A stretch of DNA of 55,841 bases from Micromonospora sp. U21 (GCF_018070045.1 NZ_JAGPYK010000038.1:1-55841), one strand, 5' to 3'; positions 23,456 through 35,073 are shown, numbered from the stretch's first letter. The notes: generated from the letters alone by a model not told the origin. Numbers and translations: made by a program.

Positions 23456-25064
23456 CGGCGCGTTTCGGGTCCTGGCCGGGCCGGTCACCGGCGGCGACCC
23501 GGCCACCGACACCGCCCGCGAGCTGATCGCCGGCCTGGTGCTGCGGCCGTGGGGGCAGGTCGCCCCATCGGTGTACGAGACCGGTCGGCTGGTCGCCGAC
23601 GCCCCGTGGCTGACCGGCCACCACCAGCGGATCGGGTTCCTGCTGCGCGGCCAGCGCCCGGACGGCGCGTGGGGCCCGCCCGAGGGGTACGCCCTGGTGC
23701 CCACGCTGAGCGCCACCGACGCGCTGCTCGCCGCGCTGGCCGACCGTCGGGCCGGTACGGACCTGCTCGCCCCGGTGGCCCGCGGGCTTCGCGCGCTCAC
23801 CGGCACGCTGCTCGCCGCCGACGCCCGGGAGCTACCGGACACCCCGGCGCTGGACCTCATCGTCCCGGCGCTGGTCGGCTCGATCAACGACCGGCTGGCC
23901 GGACTGGACCGGGAGACCGCGGACCGGCTGCCCCGACCACCGCTGGGGCTGCCCGCCGGGCTCGGACCCGGTCGGTTGCGCGCGGTGCGGGCGGCGGTGG
24001 CCGCAGGCGCGGCGCTGCCGCCGAAGCTCGCCCACTTCTACGAGGTGCTGGACGCGACGCCGGCCGACGCCGGGCCGGCACTGACCGCCGTCGGCGCCTC
24101 GCCCGCCGCTACCGCGGCCTGGCTGACCACGGCCGGCCCGGACGCCGGCCCCACCGCGCACGCCTTCCTGCGGGACCTCATCCGCGACGGCGGTGGCCCG
24201 GTGCCCTGCCCGGCCCCGATCACCGTCTTCGAACGGGCCTGGGTGCTCAGCGGGCTGCGCCGCGCGGGCATCGCGGTCAACCCGCCGAGCGCCCTGCTGC
24301 GGAGCCTGGCCGGGGCCACCGGCGCCGAGGGCATCGCCACCGGCGACGGCCTGCCGACCGACGCCGACACCACCTCGGTGACGTTGGACGCGCTGGCCCG
24401 GCTCGGCCGCCCGGCCGACCCGGGCAGCCTGTGGGCGTACGAGACGGCGGACGGCTTCTGCACCTGGCCCGGCGAGGACGGCTTCTCGGTCACCACCAAC
24501 GCGCACGTGCTGGACGCCTTCGGCCAGCACGTGGCCAGGCACCCGGACGCCGACGCCCGGTACCGCCGGGCGGTCGACCGGCTCAGCGTCGTGCTGCCCG
24601 AGCGCCAGCGTGTCGATGGCGGCTGGCAGGACCGTTGGCACGCCTCGCCGTACTACGCGACCGCCTGCTGCGTGCTGGCGCTTGCGGAGTTCGGCCGGGG
24701 CGCGGCGGCGGCCGAGGCGGTGGACCGGGCGGCCCTCTGGGTGCTGGACAGCCAGCGCGCCGACGGTTCGTGGGGGCGCTGGGTCGGCACCGCCGAGGAG
24801 ACCGCGTACGCCCTGCAGATCCTGCTCGCGGCGCCGACGGCGGGGCCGCGGGCCGACGACGCCGTGGCCCGGGGGCACGCCTACCTGCACGAACCCGCTG
24901 GTCGGGAGCACCCTCCACTGTGGTACGGCAAGGAGCTGTACTGCCCTACCGCCATCGTCCGCTCGGCGGTGCTCGCCGCCTGCAAGCTGGCCGCCGCCCG
25001 CACCGTGGGTGTCGACCGTTCGGTGGCGGATTGCGGTTACCAGGCAACAAAAACAACAACTTGA
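23448..25064 (+). CDS. Class II terpene cyclase (copalyl/drimenyl-type) with DxDTT motif
   Basis: A 538-residue protein of the squalene-hopene/class II diterpene cyclase fold (beta-gamma barrels). The protonation motif normally DxDD reads D305-A-D307-T-T. QW-like repeats are visible (IGFLLRGQRPDGAWG, ERQRVDGGWQDRW, DSQRADGSWGRW). Class II enzymes cyclise GGPP or FPP by protonation without losing the diphosphate. DxDTT is a known minor variant, so activity is plausible. ATG 23448 overlaps the end of the class I gene by 8 bp. Together with the P450 it forms a three-gene labdane-like or drimane-like terpenoid operon; product unknown. Confidence 0.82.
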   Translation: MSDGAFRVLAGPVTGGDPATDTARELIAGLVLRPWGQVAPSVYETGRLVADAPWLTGHHQRIGFLLRGQRPDGAWGPPEGYALVPTLSATDALLAALADRRAGTDLLAPVARGLRALTGTLLAADARELPDTPALDLIVPALVGSINDRLAGLDRETADRLPRPPLGLPAGLGPGRLRAVRAAVAAGAALPPKLAHFYEVLDATPADAGPALTAVGASPAATAAWLTTAGPDAGPTAHAFLRDLIRDGGGPVPCPAPITVFERAWVLSGLRRAGIAVNPPSALLRSLAGATGAEGIATGDGLPTDADTTSVTLDALARLGRPADPGSLWAYETADGFCTWPGEDGFSVTTNAHVLDAFGQHVARHPDADARYRRAVDRLSVVLPERQRVDGGWQDRWHASPYYATACCVLALAEFGRGAAAAEAVDRAALWVLDSQRADGSWGRWVGTAEETAYALQILLAAPTAGPRADDAVARGHAYLHEPAGREHPPLWYGKELYCPTAIVRSAVLAACKLAAARTVGVDRSVADCGYQATKTTT

Positions 25065-25089
25065 GGGGTTGTGTGGACACTGCTAGCGT
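25061..25089 (+). promoter_or_regulatory. Predicted sigma70-type promoter of the conservon
   Basis: TTGAGG (25061-25066) and TAGCGT (25084-25089) are spaced by exactly 17 bp. The -35 box overlaps the class II cyclase stop codon. This places an independent start about 95 bp before cvnA. Confidence 0.5.
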
Positions 25090-25188
25090 ACGCAGAGCCT
25101 CAGCCCCGTATGCCCCGCTGCGGTGGGACATCGCCCTCCATGATCACCCGTTGATGAGCTGAGTCAACGCCCAGCCTGGGACGGTTCA

Positions 25189-27804
25189 ATGCGTTCTCGC
25201 GGTACGAGTATTCGCACCAAGGTTGTCGCCCTGCTGCTGTCCCTGGTCGCGCTCTGGATGTTCGCGGCATGGGTCACCCTGCGGGACGGCTTCAACCTGC
25301 TCGGTGTCCAGTTGCTCAACAGCAAGGTCTACACGCCGAGCGAGCCGCTGCTCCAGGAGCTCCAGCTGGAGCGGCGGTTGACGCAGGCGTACCTGAGCAA
25401 CCCCGACGCTGAGCAGCGGGCGGCGCTGGAGGCCGAGCAGCGCAAGACCGCGCAGCTGGCGGCCGACTTCGCCAGCTCGATTCGCAACTGGCAGGTCAAC
25501 GTGGCCGGCAGCTCGGCGCTCGACGCCCAGCTGGACGCCTCGATCGCCCAGATCGGCGCACTCGAGCAGACCCGGGCCGAGGTGCTGGGCCGCAGGATCG
25601 ATCGGATCGCCGCCGCCGACGCCTACACCGGCGCCATCGAGTCGATCTTCCAGGTCTACGACGTCACCGGCAGCCTGGACGACAAGGAGATCGCCGCCGA
25701 CGCGGCCGCCCTGATCCAGCTCAACCGGATGAAGGAGCTGATCTCCCAGGAGGACGCGCTGCTCAGCGGCCTGTTCGGCAACGGCCGGATGAGCGGGCCG
25801 GAGTACGCCCGCTACGTCAGCCTGGTCGGCGCCGAGCGGTTCCTCGGCGAGGAGACCCGGGCCCGGCTCGCCGACGCCGATCAGCGCCGCTACCAGCAGC
25901 TCGTCGAGGGCGAGGCGTTCACTCAACTGCGCGCCGTGCAGGCCAGCATCATCCGCGAGGGCCGGCCGGCGACCCAGCTGCCGATCAGCGCCGAGCAGTG
26001 GCGCGGCACGGTCGAGCCCGCGCTGTCCGAGGTCAACGAGGCGGTCGCCGCCGGCGGCGAGGGCATCGTCGGCCGGGCCACCGGCGTCGCCGTGATGGTC
26101 GTCGTCCGGCTGGTGCTCGCCACCGGCCTGGGCCTGCTCGCCGTCATCGCGTCCGTCATCATCTCGATCACCACGGCCCGTACCCTGCTGCGCCAGCTCG
26201 AACGGCTGCGTCAGGCCGCCTGGCAGCTCGCCGACGAGCGGCTGCCGCGGGTGGTGGAGCGACTCGGCCACGGCGAGGAGGTCGACGTCGCCAAGGAGGC
26301 GCCGCCGCTGGAGTTCGGCACCGACGAGATCGGCCAGGTCGGCAAGGCGTTCAACGCGGTCCAGGAGACCGCTCTGCGCACCGCCGTCGAGCAGGCCGAC
26401 CTGCGCCGCAACGTCCGCGAGGTCTTCCTCAGCCTGGCCCGGCGCACCCAGGCGCTGGTGCACCGCCAGCTCACCCTGCTGGACGCGATGGAGCGGCGCG
26501 AGCAGGACGCGGAGGAGCTGGAGGACCTGTTCCGGGTCGACCACCTGGCCACCCGGATGCGGCGCAACGCGGAAAACCTGATCGTGCTCTCCGGCTCCAC
26601 CCCGGGCCGGGCCTGGCGGCGCAACGTGCCGATGGTCGACGTGGTGCGTGGTGCGGTGGCCGAGGTGGAGGACTACACCCGGGTCAACGTGCTGCCGCTC
26701 GGGCCGGTCTCGCTGGCCGGCCGCGCGGTCGGCGACATCATCCACCTGCTCGCCGAGCTGATCGAGAACGGCCTGTCGTTCTCACCACCACACACCACGG
26801 TGGAGGTTCGTGGCCAGCTGGTGGCCAACGGGTTCGCCATCGAGATCGAGGACCGGGGCCTCGGCATGAGCGAGGAGGACCTGGCCGCGGCGAACCACCG
26901 GATCGTGGACCGGTCCGAGCTGAACCTCGCCAACGCCGCCCGCCTCGGCCTCTACGTGGTGAGCCGGCTGACCGAGCGGCACGGCGTGCGGGTCCGGCTC
27001 AAGGAGTCGGCGTACGGCGGCACCACCGCCGTCGTGCTGATCCCGCTGGAGCTGGTCACCGAGAACGGCGCGGGCCCGGAGGACTCCGGCGCGATGCGGG
27101 CCGGGTCACCGGCCATCCCGCTGCCCCCGTCGCCGACCGCCGGCCCCGTGAGCGCCGCCGACAGGGGTCGCCCGGCCATCCTCGCGCTGGCCGCACCACC
27201 GACGGCAGCGGGTACGACGGCGCCGGACGTACCGGACCCGGTGACCCCGGCCGCCCCGGCGGCGGTCCCGGCCGGCGCGTCGGTGCCGACCGATGCCACC
27301 AGCCCAACGGCGCAGACCGACGGCACAGACGTGGACGCCTCCCTGCCCACCCGTCAGCGGACGGCACCGACCACCGGGTCGTCGGAGCTGCCCAGCCGGG
27401 CCCGGCGCGCCCTGGGTCAGCCGGCCCTGGAGGGCCCGACGGTGCCCACCGGCCTGCCCTCGGTCGACCGCGTCGGACCAACGGACAACGCCGGCGTCAG
27501 CGAGCCGGGCGCGGACGGCGGGCCGTTGCCCGCCCGGGCCGAGACGGACCGGACGAACTCGGGCCTGCCGGTGCGAATCCGGCAGGCGAGCATCGTGCCC
27601 GAGCTGCGCGACGACCCCGCGGCGACGGAAACCGACGAGGAGGACGTGGCGCGCCCGCCGGAGCAGGTGCGCCGGATGATGAGCTCCTACCAGAGCGGCA
27701 CGCGGCGAGGTCGGACCGACGCGGCACGACTGCTCGGCGGTTCTTCCGGCGCCCCGCCGGCGGCGACGCCCGAGCCGACCGACGAGGACCCGCGCACTAC
27801 CTGA
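25189..27804 (+). CDS. cvnA: CvnA, conservon sensor histidine kinase-like protein
   Basis: An 871-residue membrane sensor. Residues 10-30 form one membrane segment. An extracytoplasmic nitrate-sensor-like helical domain (about 45-300) follows, then a second membrane segment (about 303-330), a HAMP-like region, a helical dimerisation segment with DHLATRMRRNAENLIVLSG, and a HATPase domain with LLAELIENGLSFSPP and EDRGLGMSEEDL. The last 250 residues are Pro/Ala/Thr-rich and disordered. In conservons CvnA works with CvnB-D as a membrane switch rather than with a response regulator, and none is seen here. It begins 124 bp after the terpene cyclase on the same strand. Confidence 0.9.
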   Translation: MRSRGTSIRTKVVALLLSLVALWMFAAWVTLRDGFNLLGVQLLNSKVYTPSEPLLQELQLERRLTQAYLSNPDAEQRAALEAEQRKTAQLAADFASSIRNWQVNVAGSSALDAQLDASIAQIGALEQTRAEVLGRRIDRIAAADAYTGAIESIFQVYDVTGSLDDKEIAADAAALIQLNRMKELISQEDALLSGLFGNGRMSGPEYARYVSLVGAERFLGEETRARLADADQRRYQQLVEGEAFTQLRAVQASIIREGRPATQLPISAEQWRGTVEPALSEVNEAVAAGGEGIVGRATGVAVMVVVRLVLATGLGLLAVIASVIISITTARTLLRQLERLRQAAWQLADERLPRVVERLGHGEEVDVAKEAPPLEFGTDEIGQVGKAFNAVQETALRTAVEQADLRRNVREVFLSLARRTQALVHRQLTLLDAMERREQDAEELEDLFRVDHLATRMRRNAENLIVLSGSTPGRAWRRNVPMVDVVRGAVAEVEDYTRVNVLPLGPVSLAGRAVGDIIHLLAELIENGLSFSPPHTTVEVRGQLVANGFAIEIEDRGLGMSEEDLAAANHRIVDRSELNLANAARLGLYVVSRLTERHGVRVRLKESAYGGTTAVVLIPLELVTENGAGPEDSGAMRAGSPAIPLPPSPTAGPVSAADRGRPAILALAAPPTAAGTTAPDVPDPVTPAAPAAVPAGASVPTDATSPTAQTDGTDVDASLPTRQRTAPTTGSSELPSRARRALGQPALEGPTVPTGLPSVDRVGPTDNAGVSEPGADGGPLPARAETDRTNSGLPVRIRQASIVPELRDDPAATETDEEDVARPPEQVRRMMSSYQSGTRRGRTDAARLLGGSSGAPPAATPEPTDEDPRTT

Positions 27805-27894
27805 CCGGGCGCCGGTGATGCGGGTTTCCGCGCGGCGTGATGGTCAGCCCCAGACGAGTACGGCGACAACAGCCGGGGGAGAAGAGGACGACGA

Positions 27895-28317
27895 GTGGCC
27901 CAGAAGACGGCTTCGAGTGCCGACCTGACGTGGTTGCTGGATGATCTTGTTGGGCGGGTGAAGCAGGCCGAGCATGCGGTCGCGCTCTCCACCGACGGGC
28001 TGTTGATGGCCTCCTCGCAGGGGCTGAGCCGGGACGACGGCGAGCACCTAGCGGCGATGGCGGCCGGTATCCAGAGCCTGGCCCGGGGCGCCGGCAAGCG
28101 CTTCGGTGGCGGGCAGGTGCAGCAGACCATCATCGAGATGCAGTCGTCGTTCCTGTTCGTCACCGCGGCCGGGCGCAACGCCTGCCTGGCGGTGCTGGCC
28201 AGCGAGGACGCCGATGTCGGCCTGATCGCCTACGAGATGGCGATGCTGGTCACCCGGGTCGGCAAGTACGTTGCCTCCCCATCCCGCGGCGCCGACCAGC
28301 CGGCCGGCGAGAAGTAG
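27895..28317 (+). CDS. cvnB: CvnB, roadblock/LC7 domain protein
   Basis: A 140-residue roadblock/LC7 protein (SSADLTWLLDDLVGRVKQAE near the start, then VALSTDGLLMASSQGLSRDD). In Streptomyces conservons the roadblock protein CvnB forms a complex with CvnA and the GTPase CvnD, and members of this family regulate small GTPases in other systems. The GTG at 27895 follows the purine-rich GAGAAGAGGACGACGA. It sits 90 bp after cvnA and 5 bp before cvnC. The order A-B-C-D is the canonical one. Confidence 0.93.
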   Translation: MAQKTASSADLTWLLDDLVGRVKQAEHAVALSTDGLLMASSQGLSRDDGEHLAAMAAGIQSLARGAGKRFGGGQVQQTIIEMQSSFLFVTAAGRNACLAVLASEDADVGLIAYEMAMLVTRVGKYVASPSRGADQPAGEK

Positions 28318-28322
28318 CGGGC

Positions 28323-28709
28323 ATGACGGTGCAGGGAGAGTCCGCGGACCATCAGTGGGTGGATGACCATGCGGGCCCGGTGGTCCGCCCGTACGCGATG
28401 ACGCGCGGGCGGGCCCGTCCGGTCACCGGCACGTTCGACCTGATCTCCCTGGTCACCGCGACCCGAGCCGACGTCGCACCGGAGGTCGGCATCGGTCCGG
28501 AGCACCTGGCGATCGTCGGACTGTGCCAACGAATACAGTCCGTCGCCGAGATCGCCGCCCATCTCGACCTGCCGGTGGGCACCATCCGGGTGCTCCTCGG
28601 CGACCTGGCGGCCCGCAGCCTGGTGCAGGTCCGCGAGCCACAGACCACGGCCGGTCTTCCCGACAACAGCATCTTCGAGGCGGTAATCAATGGACTACGG
28701 GCACTCTGA
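28323..28709 (+). CDS. cvnC: CvnC, DUF742 protein
   Basis: A 128-residue DUF742 protein with the family pattern VVRPYAMTRGRARP, then FDLISLV and a C-terminal winged-helix-like region (IAAHLDLPVGTIRVLLGDLA) ending in DNSIFEAVINGLRAL. Its biochemical role in conservons is not settled. It starts 5 bp after cvnB, and its last 20 bases overlap the start of cvnD, so both are translationally coupled. Confidence 0.92.
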   Translation: MTVQGESADHQWVDDHAGPVVRPYAMTRGRARPVTGTFDLISLVTATRADVAPEVGIGPEHLAIVGLCQRIQSVAEIAAHLDLPVGTIRVLLGDLAARSLVQVREPQTTAGLPDNSIFEAVINGLRAL

Positions 28710-29301
28710 CCGGCCGGCGGGAGCGACCCCACTGCCCACCGCGATCAAGATCCTGGTCGCCGGTGGCTTCGGCGTGGGCAAGACCACCATGGTCGGCGCG
28801 GTGAGCGAGACCCGGCCGTTGCGCACCGAGGAGGTGCTGACCGAGTCCGGGGTCGGCATCGACGACCTGTCCGGGGTGGAGGAGAAGACCACCACCACCG
28901 TGGCGATGGACTTCGGACGGATCACCATCAGTGACGACCTGGTGCTCTACCTGTTCGGCACGCCGGGGCAGGACCGGTTCTGGTTCGTCTGGGACGAGTT
29001 GGCGCTGGGTGCGATCGGCGCGGTGGTGCTGGCGGACACCCGCCGGCTGGCCGACTGCTTCCCGTCGATCGACTACTTCGAGGGCCGGGGCACCCCGTTC
29101 GTGGTCGCGGTGAACTGCTTCGAGGGAAGCCGGCAGTACCGGCTCGACGAGGTGCAGGCCGCCCTGAACCTGGACCCGGGGGTGCCGGTGCTGCTCTGCG
29201 ACGCCCGCCAGCGCGAGTCCAGCAAGGAGGTGCTCGTCACGCTGATGGAGCACGCCATGAAGACCCGGGAGGCCCGGCGCCGCGCCGCCGGCGCGAACTG
29301 A
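28690..29301 (+). CDS. cvnD: CvnD, conservon small GTPase
   Basis: A 203-residue Ras-like/MglA-type GTPase. The P-loop is AGGFGVGKTTMV, the switch region contains TTTTVAMDFGRI, and G3 is LFGTPGQDRF. The NKxD specificity motif is replaced by VAVNCFEG, as is common in CvnD proteins. Conservon GTPases act downstream of the CvnA sensor. Start ATG 28690 lies within the end of cvnC with GAGGCGG upstream. It closes the conservon. Confidence 0.93.
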   Translation: MDYGHSDRPAGATPLPTAIKILVAGGFGVGKTTMVGAVSETRPLRTEEVLTESGVGIDDLSGVEEKTTTTVAMDFGRITISDDLVLYLFGTPGQDRFWFVWDELALGAIGAVVLADTRRLADCFPSIDYFEGRGTPFVVAVNCFEGSRQYRLDEVQAALNLDPGVPVLLCDARQRESSKEVLVTLMEHAMKTREARRRAAGAN

Positions 29302-29334
29302 CCGACAACCGGCGAGATTTTCCGGCCTGACCGG

Positions 29335-30615
29335 GTGGCCCCTAGCGAAACGCCGGCCGGTGCGCGGCACGGAAGCGCCGGCCGGGTGACCGGCGCGGGG
29401 GCGGCCGAGGCGGCGGAGGCCGTCGCGGCCGCCGGCGCCGAGGCGTACGCGCGGATCGTCGCGACCCTGATCCGGGTGACCGGGGACTGGGCGCTGGCCG
29501 AGGACTGCGCGCAGGAGGCGCTGACCGTCGCCCTGGAGCGCTGGCCCGGCGACGGCGTGCCGGCCAACCCGGGCGGCTGGTTGATGACGGTGGCCCGCAA
29601 CCGGGCGGTCGACGTGCTGCGCCGGGCCGCCGTGGAGCGCCGCAAGCTGCACGACCTGGCGGTGCTCACGCCGGCCGACGCGGAGCCCGGGCCCGGCGTG
29701 GGGGAGGACGTGGTGGACGACCGGCTGCGACTGATCTTCACGTGCTGCCACCCGGCGCTCGCGATCGAGGCCCGGGTGGCGTTGACGCTGCGCACCGTCT
29801 GCGGTGTGCCCACCGCCGCCATCGCCCGCCTCCTCCTGGTCAGCGAGTCGACGATGACCCGACGGCTGACCCGGGCCCGGACCCGCATCGCGCAGGCGGG
29901 CATCCCGTACCGGGTGCCGAGCGGGCCGGCGCTGAACGAGCGGCTGCCCGGCGTGCTCGCCGTGCTGTACCTGCTCTTCACCCGGGGCTACGTCGCCGAC
30001 GGCGAACCGGCCTTCGCCGACGAGGCGGTCCGGCTGGCCCGGCTGCTCGACCGGCTGATGCCGGAGCAGTCCGAGGTCGCCGCGCTGCTGGCGCTGTTCC
30101 TGTTCCAGCACTCCCGCCGGGACGCCCGTCGCGATGCCGCCGGTGAGCTGCTCACGCTCGACCGGCAGGACCGCCGCCGGTGGGACCACACCGCGATCGC
30201 CGGGGGGCTCGCCGCACTGGCCCGGGCACGCCACGACGGGCCGTACGCGTGGCAGGCCCGGATCGCGGCCTGCCACGCCACCGCCGCGTCCGTCGAGGCC
30301 ACCGACTGGCCGACGATCGCGCGGGCCTACGACGCGCTGGCCGACATCCGGCCCTCGCCGGTGATCGCGCTCAACCGGGCGGTCGCGCACGGCTACGCGT
30401 ACGGGCCGGCCATCGGGTTGGTCCTGCTCGACGCGGCGCGAGCCGGGGGCGGGCTGGACGGCTACCCGCTCGCCGTGGCGGTGGAGGCCGACCTCGTTGC
30501 TCGGCAGGGGAACCCGCTGCGCGCCGCCGGACTGTTCCGGAAGGCGGCGGCGGCGGTGGGCTCGACCGCCGAGCGCCGTGCGCTGCTCGACCGGGCTGAC
30601 GAACTCGCCCGGTAG
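29335..30615 (+). CDS. Large ECF-type RNA polymerase sigma factor (COG4941/DUF6596)
   Basis: A 426-residue sigma factor. Region 2 (YARIVATLIRVTGDWALAED, then CAQEALTVALERWP and NPGGWLMTVARNRAVDVLRR) and region 4 (TLRTVCGVPTAAIARLLLVS, then ESTMTRRLTRARTRI) are followed by a C-terminal domain of about 230 residues (LNERLPGVLAVLYLLFTRGY and TPR-like helices) typical of this group. The start is uncertain: GTG 29335 or GTG 29386. No anti-sigma factor is adjacent, and family members usually depend on the C-terminal extension instead. It follows the conservon by 33 bp and might be cotranscribed. Confidence 0.87.
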   Translation: MAPSETPAGARHGSAGRVTGAGAAEAAEAVAAAGAEAYARIVATLIRVTGDWALAEDCAQEALTVALERWPGDGVPANPGGWLMTVARNRAVDVLRRAAVERRKLHDLAVLTPADAEPGPGVGEDVVDDRLRLIFTCCHPALAIEARVALTLRTVCGVPTAAIARLLLVSESTMTRRLTRARTRIAQAGIPYRVPSGPALNERLPGVLAVLYLLFTRGYVADGEPAFADEAVRLARLLDRLMPEQSEVAALLALFLFQHSRRDARRDAAGELLTLDRQDRRRWDHTAIAGGLAALARARHDGPYAWQARIAACHATAASVEATDWPTIARAYDALADIRPSPVIALNRAVAHGYAYGPAIGLVLLDAARAGGGLDGYPLAVAVEADLVARQGNPLRAAGLFRKAAAAVGSTAERRALLDRADELAR

Positions 30616-30643
30616 GGCGGCATGCTCGACAGCGGGGGAGAGA

Positions 30644-30832
30644 TCAGCCGCGCTTGGCCAACACCAGGAATCGGGTCCAGGCCGCCGGGTCGAAGGCGAG
30701 CGTCGGACCGGCCGGGTCCTTGGAGTCACGTACGCCGATGACGCCCGCGAGGTTGTCGGCCACCTCGACGCAATCGCCGCCGTTGTTGCCACTCTTGCTG
30801 CTCTTGCGCCACCGAGCGCCGGTCAGGTCCAT
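30644..30832 (-). CDS. DUF397 protein, partner of the XRE regulator
   Basis: A 62-residue protein with the complete DUF397 pattern: WRKSSKSGNNGGDCVEVAD, then VGVRDSKDPAGPTLAFDPAAW (first residue variable) and a short tail. DUF397 genes occur next to XRE/DUF5753 genes by the dozen in actinomycete genomes. The Streptomyces Scr1/Scr2 pair is an example proposed to behave as a toxin-antitoxin-like module affecting secondary metabolism. Its start overlaps the end of the XRE gene by 10 bp, so the two are coupled. Confidence 0.92.
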   Translation of the reverse strand: MDLTGARWRKSSKSGNNGGDCVEVADNLAGVIGVRDSKDPAGPTLAFDPAAWTRFLVLAKRG

Positions 30833-31590
30833 GATGCTGCCGCTTCTCTGAGGAGATTGAGGGACTGCGCACGCGACAGGGCTCCGTCGCGAATGCGTTC
30901 CCACCGTCGGTCGAGCGTAGCAACGTCGGCCGCCTTGTCGATGAGCTGCGCTTGCGCCTGGCTGTCGACGTGCGCGACCCGCGCCCCGTCCGGCATTTCG
31001 GCCACGGTGAACGGCCCACCGAGGCCCGGATACATGCCGACGTCGGCGGGCACCACGAACAGCGACACGGTCGGCAGCGCGGCCAGCTCGACCAGCCGCT
31101 CGCACTGCTCCCGCATCATGGCCCGGTCGCCGTCGAGGGTGCGCCGGAGGACTCCTTCGTCGAGGACCGCGACGAGCAGCGGCGGGCGTTCCCGTCGCAG
31201 GATGGCCTGCCGGCTCAGCCGCGCCTCGGCGAGATCGTCGGCCTCGGCCGGTGTCAACGCCTCGCCGACCAGCGTCGCCAGCGCGTACGCCTTGGTCTGG
31301 AGGAGGCCCGGTATCCACGCGAGCTGAAACGACCGCAGCGACAGTGCCTCGCGCTCGATCTCGGCCCAGGGTCGGAACCAGGCCGGCGCCCGACGCTTCA
31401 GCGCATCCGGCCACAGCTCGTCGACGTTCCGACCGAGCAGCTCGGCGACCCGCGCGCGATGACGCGTCTGCGGGATTCGTCCCGTGCTTGCCCACTTCGC
31501 GGCCGTCTTCGGATCGACACCAATCTGAGCAGCGAGACTGTCCGCTGTGTGGCCCCTCTCGGCCATCGCCGCCTGTACGGCTCGATTCAT
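30823..31590 (-). CDS. XRE-family regulator with DUF5753 (Scr1-like)
   Basis: A 255-residue regulator. Residues 3-60 form an HTH_31-type DNA-binding domain (AAMAERGHTADSLAAQIGVD), and the rest is a DUF5753 domain (LSLRSFQLAWIPGLLQTKAY, ILRRERPPLLVAVLDEGVLR, LPTVSLFVVPADVGMYPGLG). ATG 31590 is supported by GGAGGG about 8 nt upstream; longer in-frame extension to 31737 overlaps the divergent gene and is not conserved. It pairs with the DUF397 gene. Function is probably regulatory; the target is not visible. Confidence 0.9.
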   Translation of the reverse strand: MNRAVQAAMAERGHTADSLAAQIGVDPKTAAKWASTGRIPQTRHRARVAELLGRNVDELWPDALKRRAPAWFRPWAEIEREALSLRSFQLAWIPGLLQTKAYALATLVGEALTPAEADDLAEARLSRQAILRRERPPLLVAVLDEGVLRRTLDGDRAMMREQCERLVELAALPTVSLFVVPADVGMYPGLGGPFTVAEMPDGARVAHVDSQAQAQLIDKAADVATLDRRWERIRDGALSRAQSLNLLREAAASWT

Positions 31591-31704
31591 CTCCAGGCCC
31601 TCCAGAACGTTCCAGACGTCGGAAGGCAATACTTCTACGCGGTGTGATTGCTTGGCAACCCTCGGCAGGGTGCTGTGTGGACAGCATTGAGGAGGGAGCA
31701 CAGA

Positions 31705-32148
31705 ATGCCCGAGGACAGGCCCGGTAACCGCCCACATCGGCCAGGCAATCGACCGGCCCGGCCGGCCTCGCCCCGTGCGAACATCACCGGCCCGACCGGG
31801 CCACTACACCCTCCGTACCGTGGCCCGGGTCGCGCGGCGAACGTCCTACCCGGATCACGCTGGCGATCCCGGTGCGGCCCGTCGGCCGCGCACACCGCCG
31901 ACGGCCCGCTGTGGACGTGCGACGCCTGCGGTCGGGACTGGCCCTGCCCGGCGCTGCGAGCGACCCCGACGGACGCCGCCCGCCGGGCGACCCTGATCCC
32001 CGAGTTCTCCCGGATCACCCGCCGGGCGATCCGGGACCTGCGCGGCCAGCCGGGCGGACCCGATCCGGTCGCCATCGTCCGCCGTTTCCTCTGGTTCCTG
32101 CCGCTCACCGACGAGGAGGCCCGCGCGGTCGCGCTGCGGCTGCGCTGA
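31705..32148 (+). CDS. Conserved actinobacterial protein with CxxCGxxWPCP motif
   Basis: A 147-residue protein with a Pro/Arg/Gly-rich N-terminus of about 60 residues, then WTCDACGRDWPCPALR (a CxxC plus a further Cys, possible zinc or redox site) and a C-terminal helix with LWFLPLTDEEARAVALRLR. Short proteins with this Cys pattern often lie beside XRE/DUF397 pairs in Micromonospora-like genomes, and some are database-labelled 'flavin reductase' without good reason. ATG 31705 has GGAGGGAG about 8 nt upstream. It is divergent from the XRE gene. Function is unknown. Confidence 0.7.
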   Translation: MPEDRPGNRPHRPGNRPARPASPRANITGPTGPLHPPYRGPGRAANVLPGSRWRSRCGPSAAHTADGPLWTCDACGRDWPCPALRATPTDAARRATLIPEFSRITRRAIRDLRGQPGGPDPVAIVRRFLWFLPLTDEEARAVALRLR

Positions 32149-32183
32149 GCGTTCACCCCGGCGGAGCGCCGGCAGAGACATGC

Positions 32184-32221
32184 GAAGGGCCGCTGCCCGC
32201 AAGCGCGGGAAGCGGCCCTTC
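32184..32221. terminator. Bidirectional stem-loop terminator
   Basis: Arms GAAGGGCCGCT (32184-32194) and AGCGGCCCTTC (32211-32221) are exactly complementary, with an inner CCCGC/GCGGG pairing. It lies between the convergent Cys-motif gene and aconitase. Confidence 0.75.
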
Positions 32222-32235
32222 TCAGGTGTACGGCG

Positions 32236-35073
<2,838 letters not shown>

